A DNA stretch of 64,000 nt from Hippophae tibetana (Eukaryota > Streptophyta > Magnoliopsida > Rosales > Elaeagnaceae): the NCBI GenBank assembly GCA_037013495.1, contig CM072805.1:11566601-11630600 (forward strand), in the 5' to 3' direction. Shown piece after piece: positions 39,001 to 53,800 of this stretch. Numbering within the stretch: position 1 is the stretch's first letter; each line of letters opens with the position of its first letter. The position numbers were made by a program, and so were the translations under genes. The notes under the pieces were generated by a model. That model made no database searches, had not been told where the DNA came from, and saw only the letters and a program-made list of their open reading frames with translations.

Positions 39001-42000
39001 TCCATTTTGTCATATAAGTATGTTAAGGTCGAAACTTCTAAATCCCAATTGTGTAATGTTAAATTCATGATTATGGACTTTTCGCAACCATAAATTGACT
39101 TCGTATCAATCAATGGTTGAAACTTATAAGGGGCATATTTTCATTTGTAATATTTAATTCAATTTTTTAACGTTAGATTTACTTTATCTCAATTGTTTAA
39201 TGTTAAAATTATGGCTATCGATTTTTGTCAACCATAGATAGACTATTTATTTGATAAGAATAGAAATTGATGTGTATATTTACATATACTATATTTATTT
39301 GAATTTGAGTCAAATATGGACCATTGAAATGAACTAATATTAACAATACGGTGTATTCAATTTTGTCATATAAGTATTATAAGGTCGAATCTTCCAAATC
39401 CCAATTGTGTAATGTCAAATTCATGATTATGGACTTTTCGCAACCATAAATTGACTTCGTATCAATCAATGGTTGAAACTTATAAGGGGCATATTTTCAT
39501 TTTTAATATTTAATTCAATTTTTTAACGTTAGATTTACTTTATCTCAATTGTTTAATGTTAAAATTATGGCTATCGAGTTTTGTCCACCATAGATAGACT
39601 ATTTATTTGATAAGAATAGAAATTGATGTGTATATTTACATATACTATATTTATTTGAATTTGAGTCAAATACGGAAAATTCAAATGAACTAATATTAAC
39701 AATACGGTGTATTCCATTTTGTCATATAAGTATGTTAAGGTCGAATCTTCTAAATCCGAATTGTGTAATGTTAAATTCATGATTATGGACTTTTCTCATC
39801 CTTTAATTGACTTCATATCAATAAATGGTTCAAACTTATAAGTGGCATATTTGCATTTGTAATATTTAATTCAATATTTTAACGTTAGATTTACTTTATC
39901 TCAATTGTTTAATGTTAAAATTATGGCTATCCATTTTTGTCAACCATAGATAGACTATTTATTTGATAAGAATAGAAATTGATGTGTATATTTACATATA
40001 CTATATTTATTTGAATTTGAGTCAAATACGGAAAATTCAAATGAACTAATATTAACAATACGGTGTATTCCATTTTTTCATATAAGTATTATAAGGTCGA
40101 ATCTTCCAAATCCCAATTGTGTAATGTTAAATTCATGATTATGGACTTTTCGCAACCATAAATTGACTTCGTATCAATCAATGGTTGAAACTTATAAGGG
40201 GCATATTTTCATTTTTAATATTTAATTCAATTTTTTACCGTTAGATTTACTTTATCTCAATTGTTTAATGTTAAAATTATGGCTATCGATTTTTGTCAAC
40301 CATAGATAGACTATTTATTTGATAAGAATAGAAATTGAGGTGTATATTTACATATACTATATTTATTTGAATTTGAGTCAAATATGTACCATTCAAATGA
40401 ACTAATACTAACAATACGGTGTATTCCATTTTGTCATATTAGTATGTTAAGGTCGAAGCTTCTAAATCCGAATTGTGTAATGTTAAATTCATGATTATGG
40501 ACTTTTCTCATCCTTTAATTGACTTCATATCAATAAATGGTTCAAACTTATAAGTGGCATATTTGCATTTGTAATATTTAATTCAATATTTTAACGTTAG
40601 ATTTACTTTATCTCAATTGTTTAATGTTAAAATTATGGCTATCCATTTTTGTCAACCATAGATAGACTATTTATTTGATAAAAATAGAAATTGATGTGTA
40701 TATTTACATATACTATATTTATTTGAATTTGAGTCAAATATGGAAAATTCAAATGAACTAATATTAACAATACGGTGTATTCCATTTTTTCATATAAGTA
40801 TGTTAAGGTCGAATCTTCTAAATCCCAATTGTGTAATGTTAAATTCATGATTGTGGACTTTTCTCAACCATAAATTGACTTTATATCAATAAATGGTTGA
40901 AACATATAAGGTGTATATTTGCATTTGTATTATTTAATTCAATTTTTTAACCTTAGGTTTAATTTATCTCAATTATTTAATGTTAAAATTATGGCTATCG
41001 ATTTTTGTCAACCATAGATAGACTATTTATTTGATAAGAATAGAAATTGATGTGTATATTTACATATACTATATTTATTTGAATTTGAGTCAAATATGGA
41101 CCATTCAAATGAACTAATATTAACAATACGGTGTATTCAATTTTGTCATATAAGTATTATAAGGTCGAATCTTCCAAATCCCTATTGTGTAATGTTAAAT
41201 TCATGATTATGGACTTTTCTCAACCATAAATTGACTTCGTATCAATCAATGGTTGAAACTTATAAGGGGCATATTTTCATTTGTAATATTTAATTCAATA
41301 TTTTAACGTTAGATTTACTTTATCTCAATTGTTTAATGTTAAAATTATGGCTATCCATTTTTGTCAACCATAGATAGACTATTTATTTGATAAGAATAGA
41401 AATTGATGTGTATATTTACATATACTATATTTATTTGAATTTGAGTCAAATATGGAAAATTCAAATGAACTAATATTAACAATACGGTGTATTCCATTTT
41501 GTCATATAAGTATGTTAAGGTCGAATCTTCTAAATCCGAATTGTGTAATGTTAAATTCATGATTATGGACTTTTCTCATCCTTTAATTGACTTCATATCA
41601 ATAAATGGTTCAAACTTATAAGTGGCATATTTGCATTTGTAATATTTAATTCAATATTTTAACGTTAGATTTACTTTATCTCAATTGTTTAATGTTAAAA
41701 TTATGGCTATCCATTTTTGTCAACCATAGATAGACTATTTATTTGATAAGAATAGAAATTGATGTGTATATTTCCATATACTATATTTATTTGAATTTGA
41801 GTCAAATATGTACCATTCAAATGAACTAATACTAACAATACGGTGTATTCCATTTTGTCATATTAGTATGTTAAGGTCGAATCTTCTAAATCCCAATTGT
41901 GTAATGTTAAATTCATGATTGTGGACTTTTCTCAACCATAAATTGACTTTATATCAATAAATGGTTGAAACTTATAAAGGGCATATTTGAATTTGTAATA

Positions 42001-42205
42001 TTTAATTCAATATTTTAACGTTAGATTTACTTTATCTCAATTATTTAATGTTAAAATTATGGATATCGATTTTTGTCAACCATAGATAGTCTATTTATTT
42101 GATAAGAATACAAATTGAGGTGTATATTTACATCTACTATATTTATTTGAATTTGAGTCAAATATGTACCATTCAAATGAACTAATATTAACAATACGGT
42201 GTATT
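38603..42205 (+). repeat. 10-monomer block, copy 2
   Basis: Matches 33950-37577 at 4,628 bp offset and is copied again at 48571-52173 inside the second 28-mer. It ends where GTATTCCATTTTGTC continues here but GTATTCAATTTTGTAA follows in the other copy. Confidence 0.78.
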
Positions 42206-43130
42206 CCATTTTGTCATATAAGTACGTTAAGGTCGAAACTTCTAAATCCCAATTGTGTAATGTTAAATTCATGATTATGGACTTTTCTCAACCATAAATT
42301 GACTTTATATCAATAAATGGTTGAAACATATAAGGTGTATATTTGCATTTGTATTATTTAATTCAATTTTTTAACCTTAGGTTTAATTTATCTCAATTAT
42401 TTAATGTTAAAATTATGGCTATCGATTTTTGTCAACCATAGATAGTCTATTTATTTGATAAGAATAGAAATTGAGGTGTATATTTACATCTACTATATTT
42501 ATTTGAATTTGAGTCAAATATGTACCATTCAAATGAACTAATATTAACAATACGGTGTATTCCATTTTGTCATATAAGTATGTTAAGGTCGAAACTTCTA
42601 AATCCCAATTGTGTAATGTTAAATTCATGATTATGGACTTTTCGCAACCATAAATTGACTTCGTATCAATCAATGGTTGAAACTTATAAGGGGCATATTT
42701 TCATTTGTAATATTTAATTCAATTTTTTAACGTTAGATTTACTTTATCTCAATTGTTTAATGTTAAAATTATGGCTATCGATTTTTGTCAACCATAGATA
42801 GACTATTTATTTGATAAGAATAGAAATTGATGTGTATATTTACATATACTATATTTATTTGAATTTGAGTCAAATATGGACCATTGAAATGAACTAATAT
42901 TAACAATACGGTGTATTCAATTTTGTCATATAAGTATTATAAGGTCGAATCTTCCAAATCCCAATTGTGTAATGTTAAATTCATGATTATGGACTTTTCG
43001 CAACCATAAATTGACTTCGTATCAATCAATGGTTGAAACTTATAAGGGGCATATTTTCATTTTTAATATTTAATTCAATTTTTTAACGTTAGATTTACTT
43101 TATCTCAATTGTTTAATGTTAAAATTATGG

Positions 43131-44910
43131 CTATCGATTTTTGTCCACCATAGATAGACTATTTATTTGATAAGAATAGAAATTGAGGTGTATATTTACA
43201 TATACTATATTTATTTGAATTTGAGTCAAATATGTACCATTCAAATGAACTAATACTAACAATACGGTGTATTCCATTTTGTCATATTAGTATGTTAAGG
43301 TCGAAGCTTCTAAATCCGAATTGTGTAATGTTAAATTCATGATTATGGACTTTTCTCATCCTTTAATTGACTTCATATCAATAAATGGGTCAAACTTATA
43401 AGTGGCATATTTGCATTTGTAATATTTAATTCAATATTTTAACGTTAGATTTACTTTATCTCAATTGTTTAATGTTAAAATTTTGGCTATCCATTTTTGT
43501 CAACCATAGATAGACTATTTATTTGATAAGAATAGAAATTGATGTGTATATTTACATATACTATATTTATTTGAATTTGAGTCAAATACGGAAAATTCAA
43601 ATGAACTAATATTAACAATACGGTGTATTCCATTTTTTCATATAAGTATTATAAGGTCGAATCTTCCAAATCCCAATTGTGTAATGTTAAATTCATGATT
43701 ATGGACTTTTCGCAACCATAAATTGACTTCGTATCAATCAATGGTTGAAACTTATAAGGGGCATATTTTCATTTTTAATATTTAATTCAATTTTTTAACG
43801 TTAGATTTACTTTATCTCAATTGTTTAATGTTAAAATTATGGCTATCGATTTTTGTCAACCATAGATAGACTATTTATTTGATAAGAATAGAAATTGAGG
43901 TGTATATTTACATATACTATATTTATTTGAATTTGAGTCAAATATGTACCATTCAAATGAACTAATACTAACAATACGGTGTATTCCATTTTGTCATATT
44001 AGTATGTTAAGGTCGAAGCTTCTAAATCCGAATTGTGTAATGTTAAATTCATGATTATGGACTTTTCTCATCCTTTAATTGACTTCATATCAATAAATGG
44101 TTCAAACTTATAAGTGGCATATTTGCATTTGTAATATTTAATTCAATATTTTAACGTTAGATTTACTTTATCTCAATTGTTTAATGTTAAAATTATGGCT
44201 ATCCATTTTTGTCAACCATAGATAGACTATTTATTTGATAAGAATAGAAATTGATGTGTATATTTACATATACTATATTTATTTGAATTTGAGTCAAATA
44301 CGGAAAATTCAAATGAACTAATATTAACAATACGGTGTATTCCATTTTTTCATATAAGTATTATAAGGTCGAATCTTCCAAATCCCAATTGTGTAATGTT
44401 AAATTCATGATTATGGACTTTTCGCAACCATAAATTGACTTCGTATCAATCAATGGTTGAAACTTATAAGGGGCATATTTTCATTTTTAATATTTAATTC
44501 AATTTTTTAACGTTAGATTTACTTTATCTCAATTGTTTAATGTTAAAATTATGGCTATCGATTTTTGTCAACCATAGATAGACTATTTATTTGATAAGAA
44601 TAGAAATTGAGGTGTATATTTACATATACTATATTTATTTGAATTTGAGTCAAATATGTACCATTCAAATGAACTAATACTAACAATACGGTGTATTCCA
44701 TTTTGTCATATTAGTATGTTAAGGTCGAAGCTTCTAAATCCGAATTGTGTAATGTTAAATTCATGATTATGGACTTTTCTCATCCTTTAATTGACTTCAT
44801 ATCAATAAATGGTTCAAACTTATAAGTGGCATATTTGCATTTGTAATATTTAATTCAATATTTTAACGTTAGATTTACTTTATCTCAATTGTTTAATGTT
44901 AAAATTATGG
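43131..44910 (+). repeat. 2-monomer repeat, about 2.5 copies
   Basis: Alternating monomers at 712-bp period. A GAGGTG/ACTAATACT/GAAGCTTC type (43131, 43843, 44555) alternates with a CTATCCAT/CGGAAAATTC/AGTATTATAAGG type (43487, 44199). The first pair has private markers GTCCACC, AAATGGGTC and TTTTGGC. The same series lies at 53099-54878 in the second 28-mer copy. Confidence 0.8.
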
Positions 44911-47874
44911 CTATCCATTTTTGTCAACCATAGATAGACTATTTATTTGATAAGAATAGAAATTGATGTGTATATTTACATATACTATATTTATTTGAAT
45001 TTGAGTCAAATACGGAAAATTCAAAAGAACTAATATTAACAATACGGTGTATTCCATTTTTTCATATAAGTATGTTAAGGTCGAATCTTCTAAATCCCAA
45101 TTGTGTAATGTTAAATTCATGATTGTGGACTTTTCTCAACCATAAATTGACTTTATATCAATAAATGGTTGAAACATATAAGGTGTATATTTGCATTTGT
45201 ATTATTTAATTCAATTTTTTAACCTTAGGTTTAATTTATGTCAATTATTTAATGTTAAAATTATGGCTATCGATTTTTGTCAACCATAGATAGACTATTT
45301 ATTTGATAAGAATATAAATTGATGTGTATATTTACATATACTATATTTATTTGAATTTGAGTCAAATACGGAAAATTCAAATGAACTAATATTAACAATA
45401 CGGTGTATTCCATTTTGTCATATTAGTATGTTAAGGTCGAAGCTTCTAAATCCGAATTGTGTAATGTTAAATTCATGATTATGGACTTTTCTCATCCTTT
45501 ACTTGACTTCATATCAATAAATGGTTCAAACTTATAAGTGGCATATTTGCATTTGTAATATTTAATTCAATATTTTAACGTTAGATTTACTTTATCTCAA
45601 TTGTTTAATGTTAAAATTATGGCTATCCATTTTTGTCAACCATAGATAGACTATTTATTTGATAAGAATAGAAATTGATGTGTATATTTACATATACTAT
45701 ATTTATTTGAATTTGAGTCAAATACGGAAAATTCAAAAGAACTAATATTAACAATACGGTGTATTCCATTTTCTCATATAAGTATGTTAAGGTCGAATCT
45801 TCTAAATCCCAATTGTGTAATGTTAAATTCATGATTGTGGACTTTTCTCAACCATAAATTGACTTTATATCAATAAATGGTTGAAACATATAAGGTGTAT
45901 ATTTGCATTTGTATTATTTAATTCAATTTTTTAACCTTAGGTTTAATTTATGTCAATTATTTAATGTTAAAATTATGGCTATCGATTTTTGTCAACCATA
46001 GATAGACTATTTATTTGATAAGAATATAAATTGATGTGTATATTTACATATACTATATTTATTTGAATTTGAGTCAAATACGGAAAATTCAAATGAACTA
46101 ATATTAACAATACGGTGTATTCCATTTTTTCATATAAGTATGTTAAGGTCGAAACTTCTAAATCCCAATTGTGTAATGTTAAATTCATGATTATGGACTT
46201 TTCGCAACCATAAATTGACTTCGTATCAATCAATGGTTGAAACTTATAAGGGGCATATTTTCATTTGTAATATTTAATTCAATTTTTTAACGTTAGATTT
46301 ACTTTATCTCAATTGTTTAATGTTAAAATTATGGCTATCCATTTTTGTCAACCATAGATAGACTATTTATTTGATAAGAATAGAAATTGATGTGTATATT
46401 TACATATACTATATTTATTTGAATTTGAGTCAAATATGGACCATTGAAATGAACTAATATTAACAATACGGTGTATTCAATTTTGTCATATAAGTATTAT
46501 AAGGTCGAATCTTCCAAATCCCAATTGTGTAATGTTAAATTCATGATTATGGACTTTTCGCAACCATAAATTGACTTCGTATCAATCAATGGTTGAAACT
46601 TATAAGGGGCATATTTTCATTTTTAATATTTAATTCAATTTTTTAACGTTAGATTTACTTTATCTCAATTGTTTAATGTTAAAATTATGGCTATCGATTT
46701 TTGTCCACCATAGATAGACTATTTATTTGATAAGAATAGAAATTGATGTGTATATTTACATATACTATATTTATTTGAATTTGAGTCAAATACGGAAAAT
46801 TCAAATGAACTAATATTAACAATACGGTGTATTCCATTTTGTCATATAAGTATGTTAAGGTCGAATCTTCTAAATCCGAATTGTGTAATGTTAAATTCAT
46901 GATTATGGACTTTTCTCATCCTTTTATTGACTTCATATCAATAAATGGTTCAAATTTATAAGTGGCATATTTGCATTTGTAATATTTAATTCAATATTTT
47001 AACGTTAGATTTACTTTATCTCAATTGTTTAATGTTAAAATTATGGCTATCCATTTTTGTCAACCATAGATAGACTATTTATTTGATAAGAATAGAAATT
47101 GATGTGTATATTTACATATACTATATTTATTTGAATTTGAGTCAAATACGGAAAATTCAAATGAACTAATATTAACAATACGGTGTATTCCATTTTTTCA
47201 TATAAGTATGTTAAGGTCGAATCTTCTAAATCCCAATTGTGTAATGTTAAATTCATGATTGTGGACTTTTCTCAACCATAAATTGACTTTATATCAATAA
47301 ATGGTTGAAACATATAAGGTGTATATTTGCATTTGTATTATTTAATTCAATTTTTTAACCTTAGATTTACTTTATCTCAATTGTTTAATGTTAAAATTAT
47401 GGCTATCGATTTTTGTCAACCATAGATAGACTATTTATTTGATAAGAATAGAAATTGAGGTGTATATTTACATATACTATATTTATTTGAATTTGAGTCA
47501 AATATGTACCATTCAAATGAACTAATACTAACAATACGGTGTATTCCATTTTGTCATATTAGTATGTTAAGGTCGAAGCTTCTAAATCCGAATTGTGTAA
47601 TGTTAAATTCATGATTATGGACTTTTCTCATCCTTTAATTGACTTCATATCAATAAATGGTTCAAACTTATAAGTGGCATATTTGCATTTGTAATATTTA
47701 ATTCAATATTTTAACGTTAGATTTACTTTATCTCAATTGTTTAATGTTAAAATTATGGCTATCCATTTTTGTCAACCATAGATAGACTATTTATTTGATA
47801 AGAATAGAAATTGATGTGTATATTTACATATACTATATTTATTTGAATTTGAGTCAAATACGGAAAATTCAAAA

Positions 47875-50800
47875 GAACTAATATTAACAATACGGTGTAT
47901 TCAATTTTGTCATATAAGTATTATAAGGTCGAATCTTCCAAATCCCTATTGTGTAATGTTAAATTCATGATTATGGACTTTTCTCAACCATAAATTGACT
48001 TCGTATCAATCAATGGTTGAAACTTATAAGGGGCATATTTTCATTTGTAATATTTAATTCAATTTTTTAACGTTAGATTTACTTTATCTCAATTGTTTAA
48101 TGTTAAAATTATGGCTATCGATTTTTGTCAACCATAGATAGACTATTTATTTGATAAGAATAGAAATTGATGTGTATATTTACATATACTATATTTATTT
48201 GAATTTGAGTCAAATACGGAAAATTCAAATGAACTAATATTAACAATACGGTGTATTCCATTTTGTCATATAAGTATGTTAAGGTCGAATCTTCTAAATC
48301 CGAATTGTGTAATGTTAAATTCATGATTATGGAATTTTCTCATCCTTTAATTGACTTCATATCAATAAATGGTTCAAACTTATAAGTGGCATATTTGCAT
48401 TTGTAATATTTAATTCAATATTTTAACGTTAGATTTACATTATCTCAATTGTTTAATGTTAAAATTATGGCTATCCATTCTTGTCAACCATAGATAGACT
48501 ATTTATTTGATAAGAATAGAAATTGATGTGTATATTTCCATATACTATATTTATTTGAATTTGAGTCAAATATGTACCATTCAAATGAACTAATACTAAC
48601 AATACGGTGTATTCCATTTTGTCATATTAGTATGTTAAGGTCGAATCTTCTAAATCCCAATTGTGTAATGTTAAATTCATGATTGTGGACTTTTCTCAAC
48701 CATAAATTGACTTTATATCAATAAATGGTTGAAACTTATAAAGGGCATATTTGAATTTGTAATATTTAATTCAATATTTTAACGTTAGATTTACTTTATC
48801 TCAATTATTTAATGTTAAAATTATGGATATCGATTTTTGTCAACCATAGATAGTCTATTTATTTGATAAGAATAGAAATTGAGGTGTATATTTACATCTA
48901 CTATATTTATTTGAATTTGAGTCAAATATGTACCATTCAAATGAACTAATATTAACAATACGGTGTATTCCATTTTGTCATATAAGTATGTTAAGGTCGA
49001 AACTTCTAAATCCCAATTGTGTAATGTTAAATTCATGATTATGGACTTTTCGCAACCATAAATTGACTTCGTATCAATCAATGGTTGAAACTTATAAGGG
49101 GCATATTTTCATTTGTAATATTTAATTCAATTTTTTAACGTTAGATTTACTTTATCTCAATTGTTTAATGTTAAAATTATGGCTATCGATTTTTGTCAAC
49201 CATAGATAGACTATTTATTTGATAAGAATAGAAATTGATGTGTATATTTACATATACTATATTTATTTGAATTTGAGTCAAATATGGACCATTGAAATGA
49301 ACTAATATTAACAATACGGTGTATTCAATTTTGTCATATAAGTATTATAAGGTCGAATCTTCCAAATCCCAATTGTGTAATGTTAAATTCATGATTATGG
49401 ACTTTTCGCAACCATAAATTGACTTCGTATCAATCAATGGTTGAAACTTATAAGGGGCATATTTTCATTTTTAATATTTAATTCAATTTTTTAACGTTAG
49501 ATTTACTTTATCTCAATTGTTTAATGTTAAAATTATGGCTATCGAGTTTTGTCCACCATAGATAGACTATTTATTTGATAAGAATAGAAATTGATGTGTA
49601 TATTTACATATACTATATTTATTTGAATTTGAGTCAAATACGGAAAATTCAAATGAACTAATATTAACAATACGGTGTATTCCATTTTGTCATATAAGTA
49701 TGTTAAGGTCGAATCTTCTAAATCCGAATTGTGTAATGTTAAATTCATGATTATGGACTTTTCTCATCCTTTAATTGACTTCATATCAATAAATGGTTCA
49801 AACTTATAAGTGGCATATTTGCATTTGTAATATTTAATTCAATATTTTAACGTTAGATTTACTTTATCTCAATTGTTTAATGTTAAAATTATGGCTATCC
49901 ATTTTTGTCAACCATAGATAGACTATTTATTTGATAAGAATAGAAATTGATGTGTATATTTACATATACTATATTTATTTGAATTTGAGTCAAATACGGA
50001 AAATTCAAATGAACTAATATTAACAATACGGTGTATTCCATTTTTTCATATAAGTATTATAAGGTCGAATCTTCCAAATCCCAATTGTGTAATGTTAAAT
50101 TCATGATTATGGACTTTTCGCAACCATAAATTGACTTCGTATCAATCAATGGTTGAAACTTATAAGGGGCATATTTTCATTTTTAATATTTAATTCAATT
50201 TTTTACCGTTAGATTTACTTTATCTCAATTGTTTAATGTTAAAATTATGGCTATCGATTTTTGTCAACCATAGATAGACTATTTATTTGATAAGAATAGA
50301 AATTGAGGTGTATATTTACATATACTATATTTATTTGAATTTGAGTCAAATATGTACCATTCAAATGAACTAATACTAACAATACGGTGTATTCCATTTT
50401 GTCATATTAGTATGTTAAGGTCGAAGCTTCTAAATCCGAATTGTGTAATGTTAAATTCATGATTATGGACTTTTCTCATCCTTTAATTGACTTCATATCA
50501 ATAAATGGTTCAAACTTATAAGTGGCATATTTGCATTTGTAATATTTAATTCAATATTTTAACGTTAGATTTACTTTATCTCAATTGTTTAATGTTAAAA
50601 TTATGGCTATCCATTTTTGTCAACCATAGATAGACTATTTATTTGATAAGAATAGAAATTGATGTGTATATTTACATATACTATATTTATTTGAATTTGA
50701 GTCAAATATGGAAAATTCAAATGAACTAATATTAACAATACGGTGTATTCCATTTTTTCATATAAGTATGTTAAGGTCGAATCTTCTAAATCCCAATTGT

Positions 50801-53800
50801 GTAATGTTAAATTCATGATTGTGGACTTTTCTCAACCATAAATTGACTTTATATCAATAAATGGTTGAAACATATAAGGTGTATATTTGCATTTGTATTA
50901 TTTAATTCAATTTTTTAACCTTAGGTTTAATTTATCTCAATTATTTAATGTTAAAATTATGGCTATCGATTTTTGTCAACCATAGATAGACTATTTATTT
51001 GATAAGAATAGAAATTGATGTGTATATTTACATATACTATATTTATTTGAATTTGAGTCAAATATGGACCATTCAAATGAACTAATATTAACAATACGGT
51101 GTATTCAATTTTGTCATATAAGTATTATAAGGTCGAATCTTCCAAATCCCTATTGTGTAATGTTAAATTCATGATTATGGACTTTTCTCAACCATAAATT
51201 GACTTCGTATCAATCAATGGTTGAAACTTATAAGGGGCATATTTTCATTTGTAATATTTAATTCAATATTTTAACGTTAGATTTACTTTATCTCAATTGT
51301 TTAATGTTAAAATTATGGCTATCCATTTTTGTCAACCATAGATAGACTATTTATTTGATAAGAATAGAAATTGATGTGTATATTTACATATACTATATTT
51401 ATTTGAATTTGAGTCAAATATGGAAAATTCAAATGAACTAATATTAACAATACGGTGTATTCCATTTTGTCATATAAGTATGTTAAGGTCGAATCTTCTA
51501 AATCCGAATTGTGTAATGTTAAATTCATGATTATGGACTTTTCTCATCCTTTAATTGACTTCATATCAATAAATGGTTCAAACTTATAAGTGGCATATTT
51601 GCATTTGTAATATTTAATTCAATATTTTAACGTTAGATTTACTTTATCTCAATTGTTTAATGTTAAAATTATGGCTATCCATTTTTGTCAACCATAGATA
51701 GACTATTTATTTGATAAGAATAGAAATTGATGTGTATATTTCCATATACTATATTTATTTGAATTTGAGTCAAATATGTACCATTCAAATGAACTAATAC
51801 TAACAATACGGTGTATTCCATTTTGTCATATTAGTATGTTAAGGTCGAATCTTCTAAATCCCAATTGTGTAATGTTAAATTCATGATTGTGGACTTTTCT
51901 CAACCATAAATTGACTTTATATCAATAAATGGTTGAAACTTATAAAGGGCATATTTGAATTTGTAATATTTAATTCAATATTTTAACGTTAGATTTACTT
52001 TATCTCAATTATTTAATGTTAAAATTATGGATATCGATTTTTGTCAACCATAGATAGTCTATTTATTTGATAAGAATACAAATTGAGGTGTATATTTACA
52101 TCTACTATATTTATTTGAATTTGAGTCAAATATGTACCATTCAAATGAACTAATATTAACAATACGGTGTATTCCATTTTGTCATATAAGTACGTTAAGG
52201 TCGAAACTTCTAAATCCCAATTGTGTAATGTTAAATTCATGATTATGGACTTTTCTCAACCATAAATTGACTTTATATCAATAAATGGTTGAAACATATA
52301 AGGTGTATATTTGCATTTGTATTATTTAATTCAATTTTTTAACCTTAGGTTTAATTTATCTCAATTATTTAATGTTAAAATTATGGCTATCGATTTTTGT
52401 CAACCATAGATAGTCTATTTATTTGATAAGAATAGAAATTGAGGTGTATATTTACATCTACTATATTTATTTGAATTTGAGTCAAATATGTACCATTCAA
52501 ATGAACTAATATTAACAATACGGTGTATTCCATTTTGTCATATAAGTATGTTAAGGTCGAAACTTCTAAATCCCAATTGTGTAATGTTAAATTCATGATT
52601 ATGGACTTTTCGCAACCATAAATTGACTTCGTATCAATCAATGGTTGAAACTTATAAGGGGCATATTTTCATTTGTAATATTTAATTCAATTTTTTAACG
52701 TTAGATTTACTTTATCTCAATTGTTTAATGTTAAAATTATGGCTATCGATTTTTGTCAACCATAGATAGACTATTTATTTGATAAGAATAGAAATTGATG
52801 TGTATATTTACATATACTATATTTATTTGAATTTGAGTCAAATATGGACCATTGAAATGAACTAATATTAACAATACGGTGTATTCAATTTTGTCATATA
52901 AGTATTATAAGGTCGAATCTTCCAAATCCCAATTGTGTAATGTTAAATTCATGATTATGGACTTTTCGCAACCATAAATTGACTTCGTATCAATCAATGG
53001 TTGAAACTTATAAGGGGCATATTTTCATTTTTAATATTTAATTCAATTTTTTAACGTTAGATTTACTTTATCTCAATTGTTTAATGTTAAAATTATGGCT
53101 ATCGATTTTTGTCCACCATAGATAGACTATTTATTTGATAAGAATAGAAATTGAGGTGTATATTTACATATACTATATTTATTTGAATTTGAGTCAAATA
53201 TGTACCATTCAAATGAACTAATACTAACAATACGGTGTATTCCATTTTGTCATATTAGTATGTTAAGGTCGAAGCTTCTAAATCCGAATTGTGTAATGTT
53301 AAATTCATGATTATGGACTTTTCTCATCCTTTAATTGACTTCATATCAATAAATGGGTCAAACTTATAAGTGGCATATTTGCATTTGTAATATTTAATTC
53401 AATATTTTAACGTTAGATTTACTTTATCTCAATTGTTTAATGTTAAAATTTTGGCTATCCATTTTTGTCAACCATAGATAGACTATTTATTTGATAAGAA
53501 TAGAAATTGATGTGTATATTTACATATACTATATTTATTTGAATTTGAGTCAAATACGGAAAATTCAAATGAACTAATATTAACAATACGGTGTATTCCA
53601 TTTTTTCATATAAGTATTATAAGGTCGAATCTTCCAAATCCCAATTGTGTAATGTTAAATTCATGATTATGGACTTTTCGCAACCATAAATTGACTTCGT
53701 ATCAATCAATGGTTGAAACTTATAAGGGGCATATTTTCATTTTTAATATTTAATTCAATTTTTTAACGTTAGATTTACTTTATCTCAATTGTTTAATGTT

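Larger units (their letters stand above)
37907..47874 (+). repeat. 28-monomer (9,968 bp) tandem duplication, copy 1
   Basis: Exactly 28 x 356 bp, repeated immediately downstream. Markers all shared at +9,968 bp are CCATTCTTG (38509), TTTTTTACCG (40233), AATACAAATTG and AGTACGTT (about 42109 and 42222), AAATGGGTC (43385), AAAATTTTGGC (43478), CTTTACTTGAC (45498), TTTTCTCATATAAG (45770) and CTTTTATTGAC (46921). Private changes found by eye are a C at 39416 and an A at 40682. The left limit is where identity with the second copy begins (37907 pairs with 47875). It contains copy 2 of the 10-monomer block and the 2-mer series at 43131. Confidence 0.92.
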
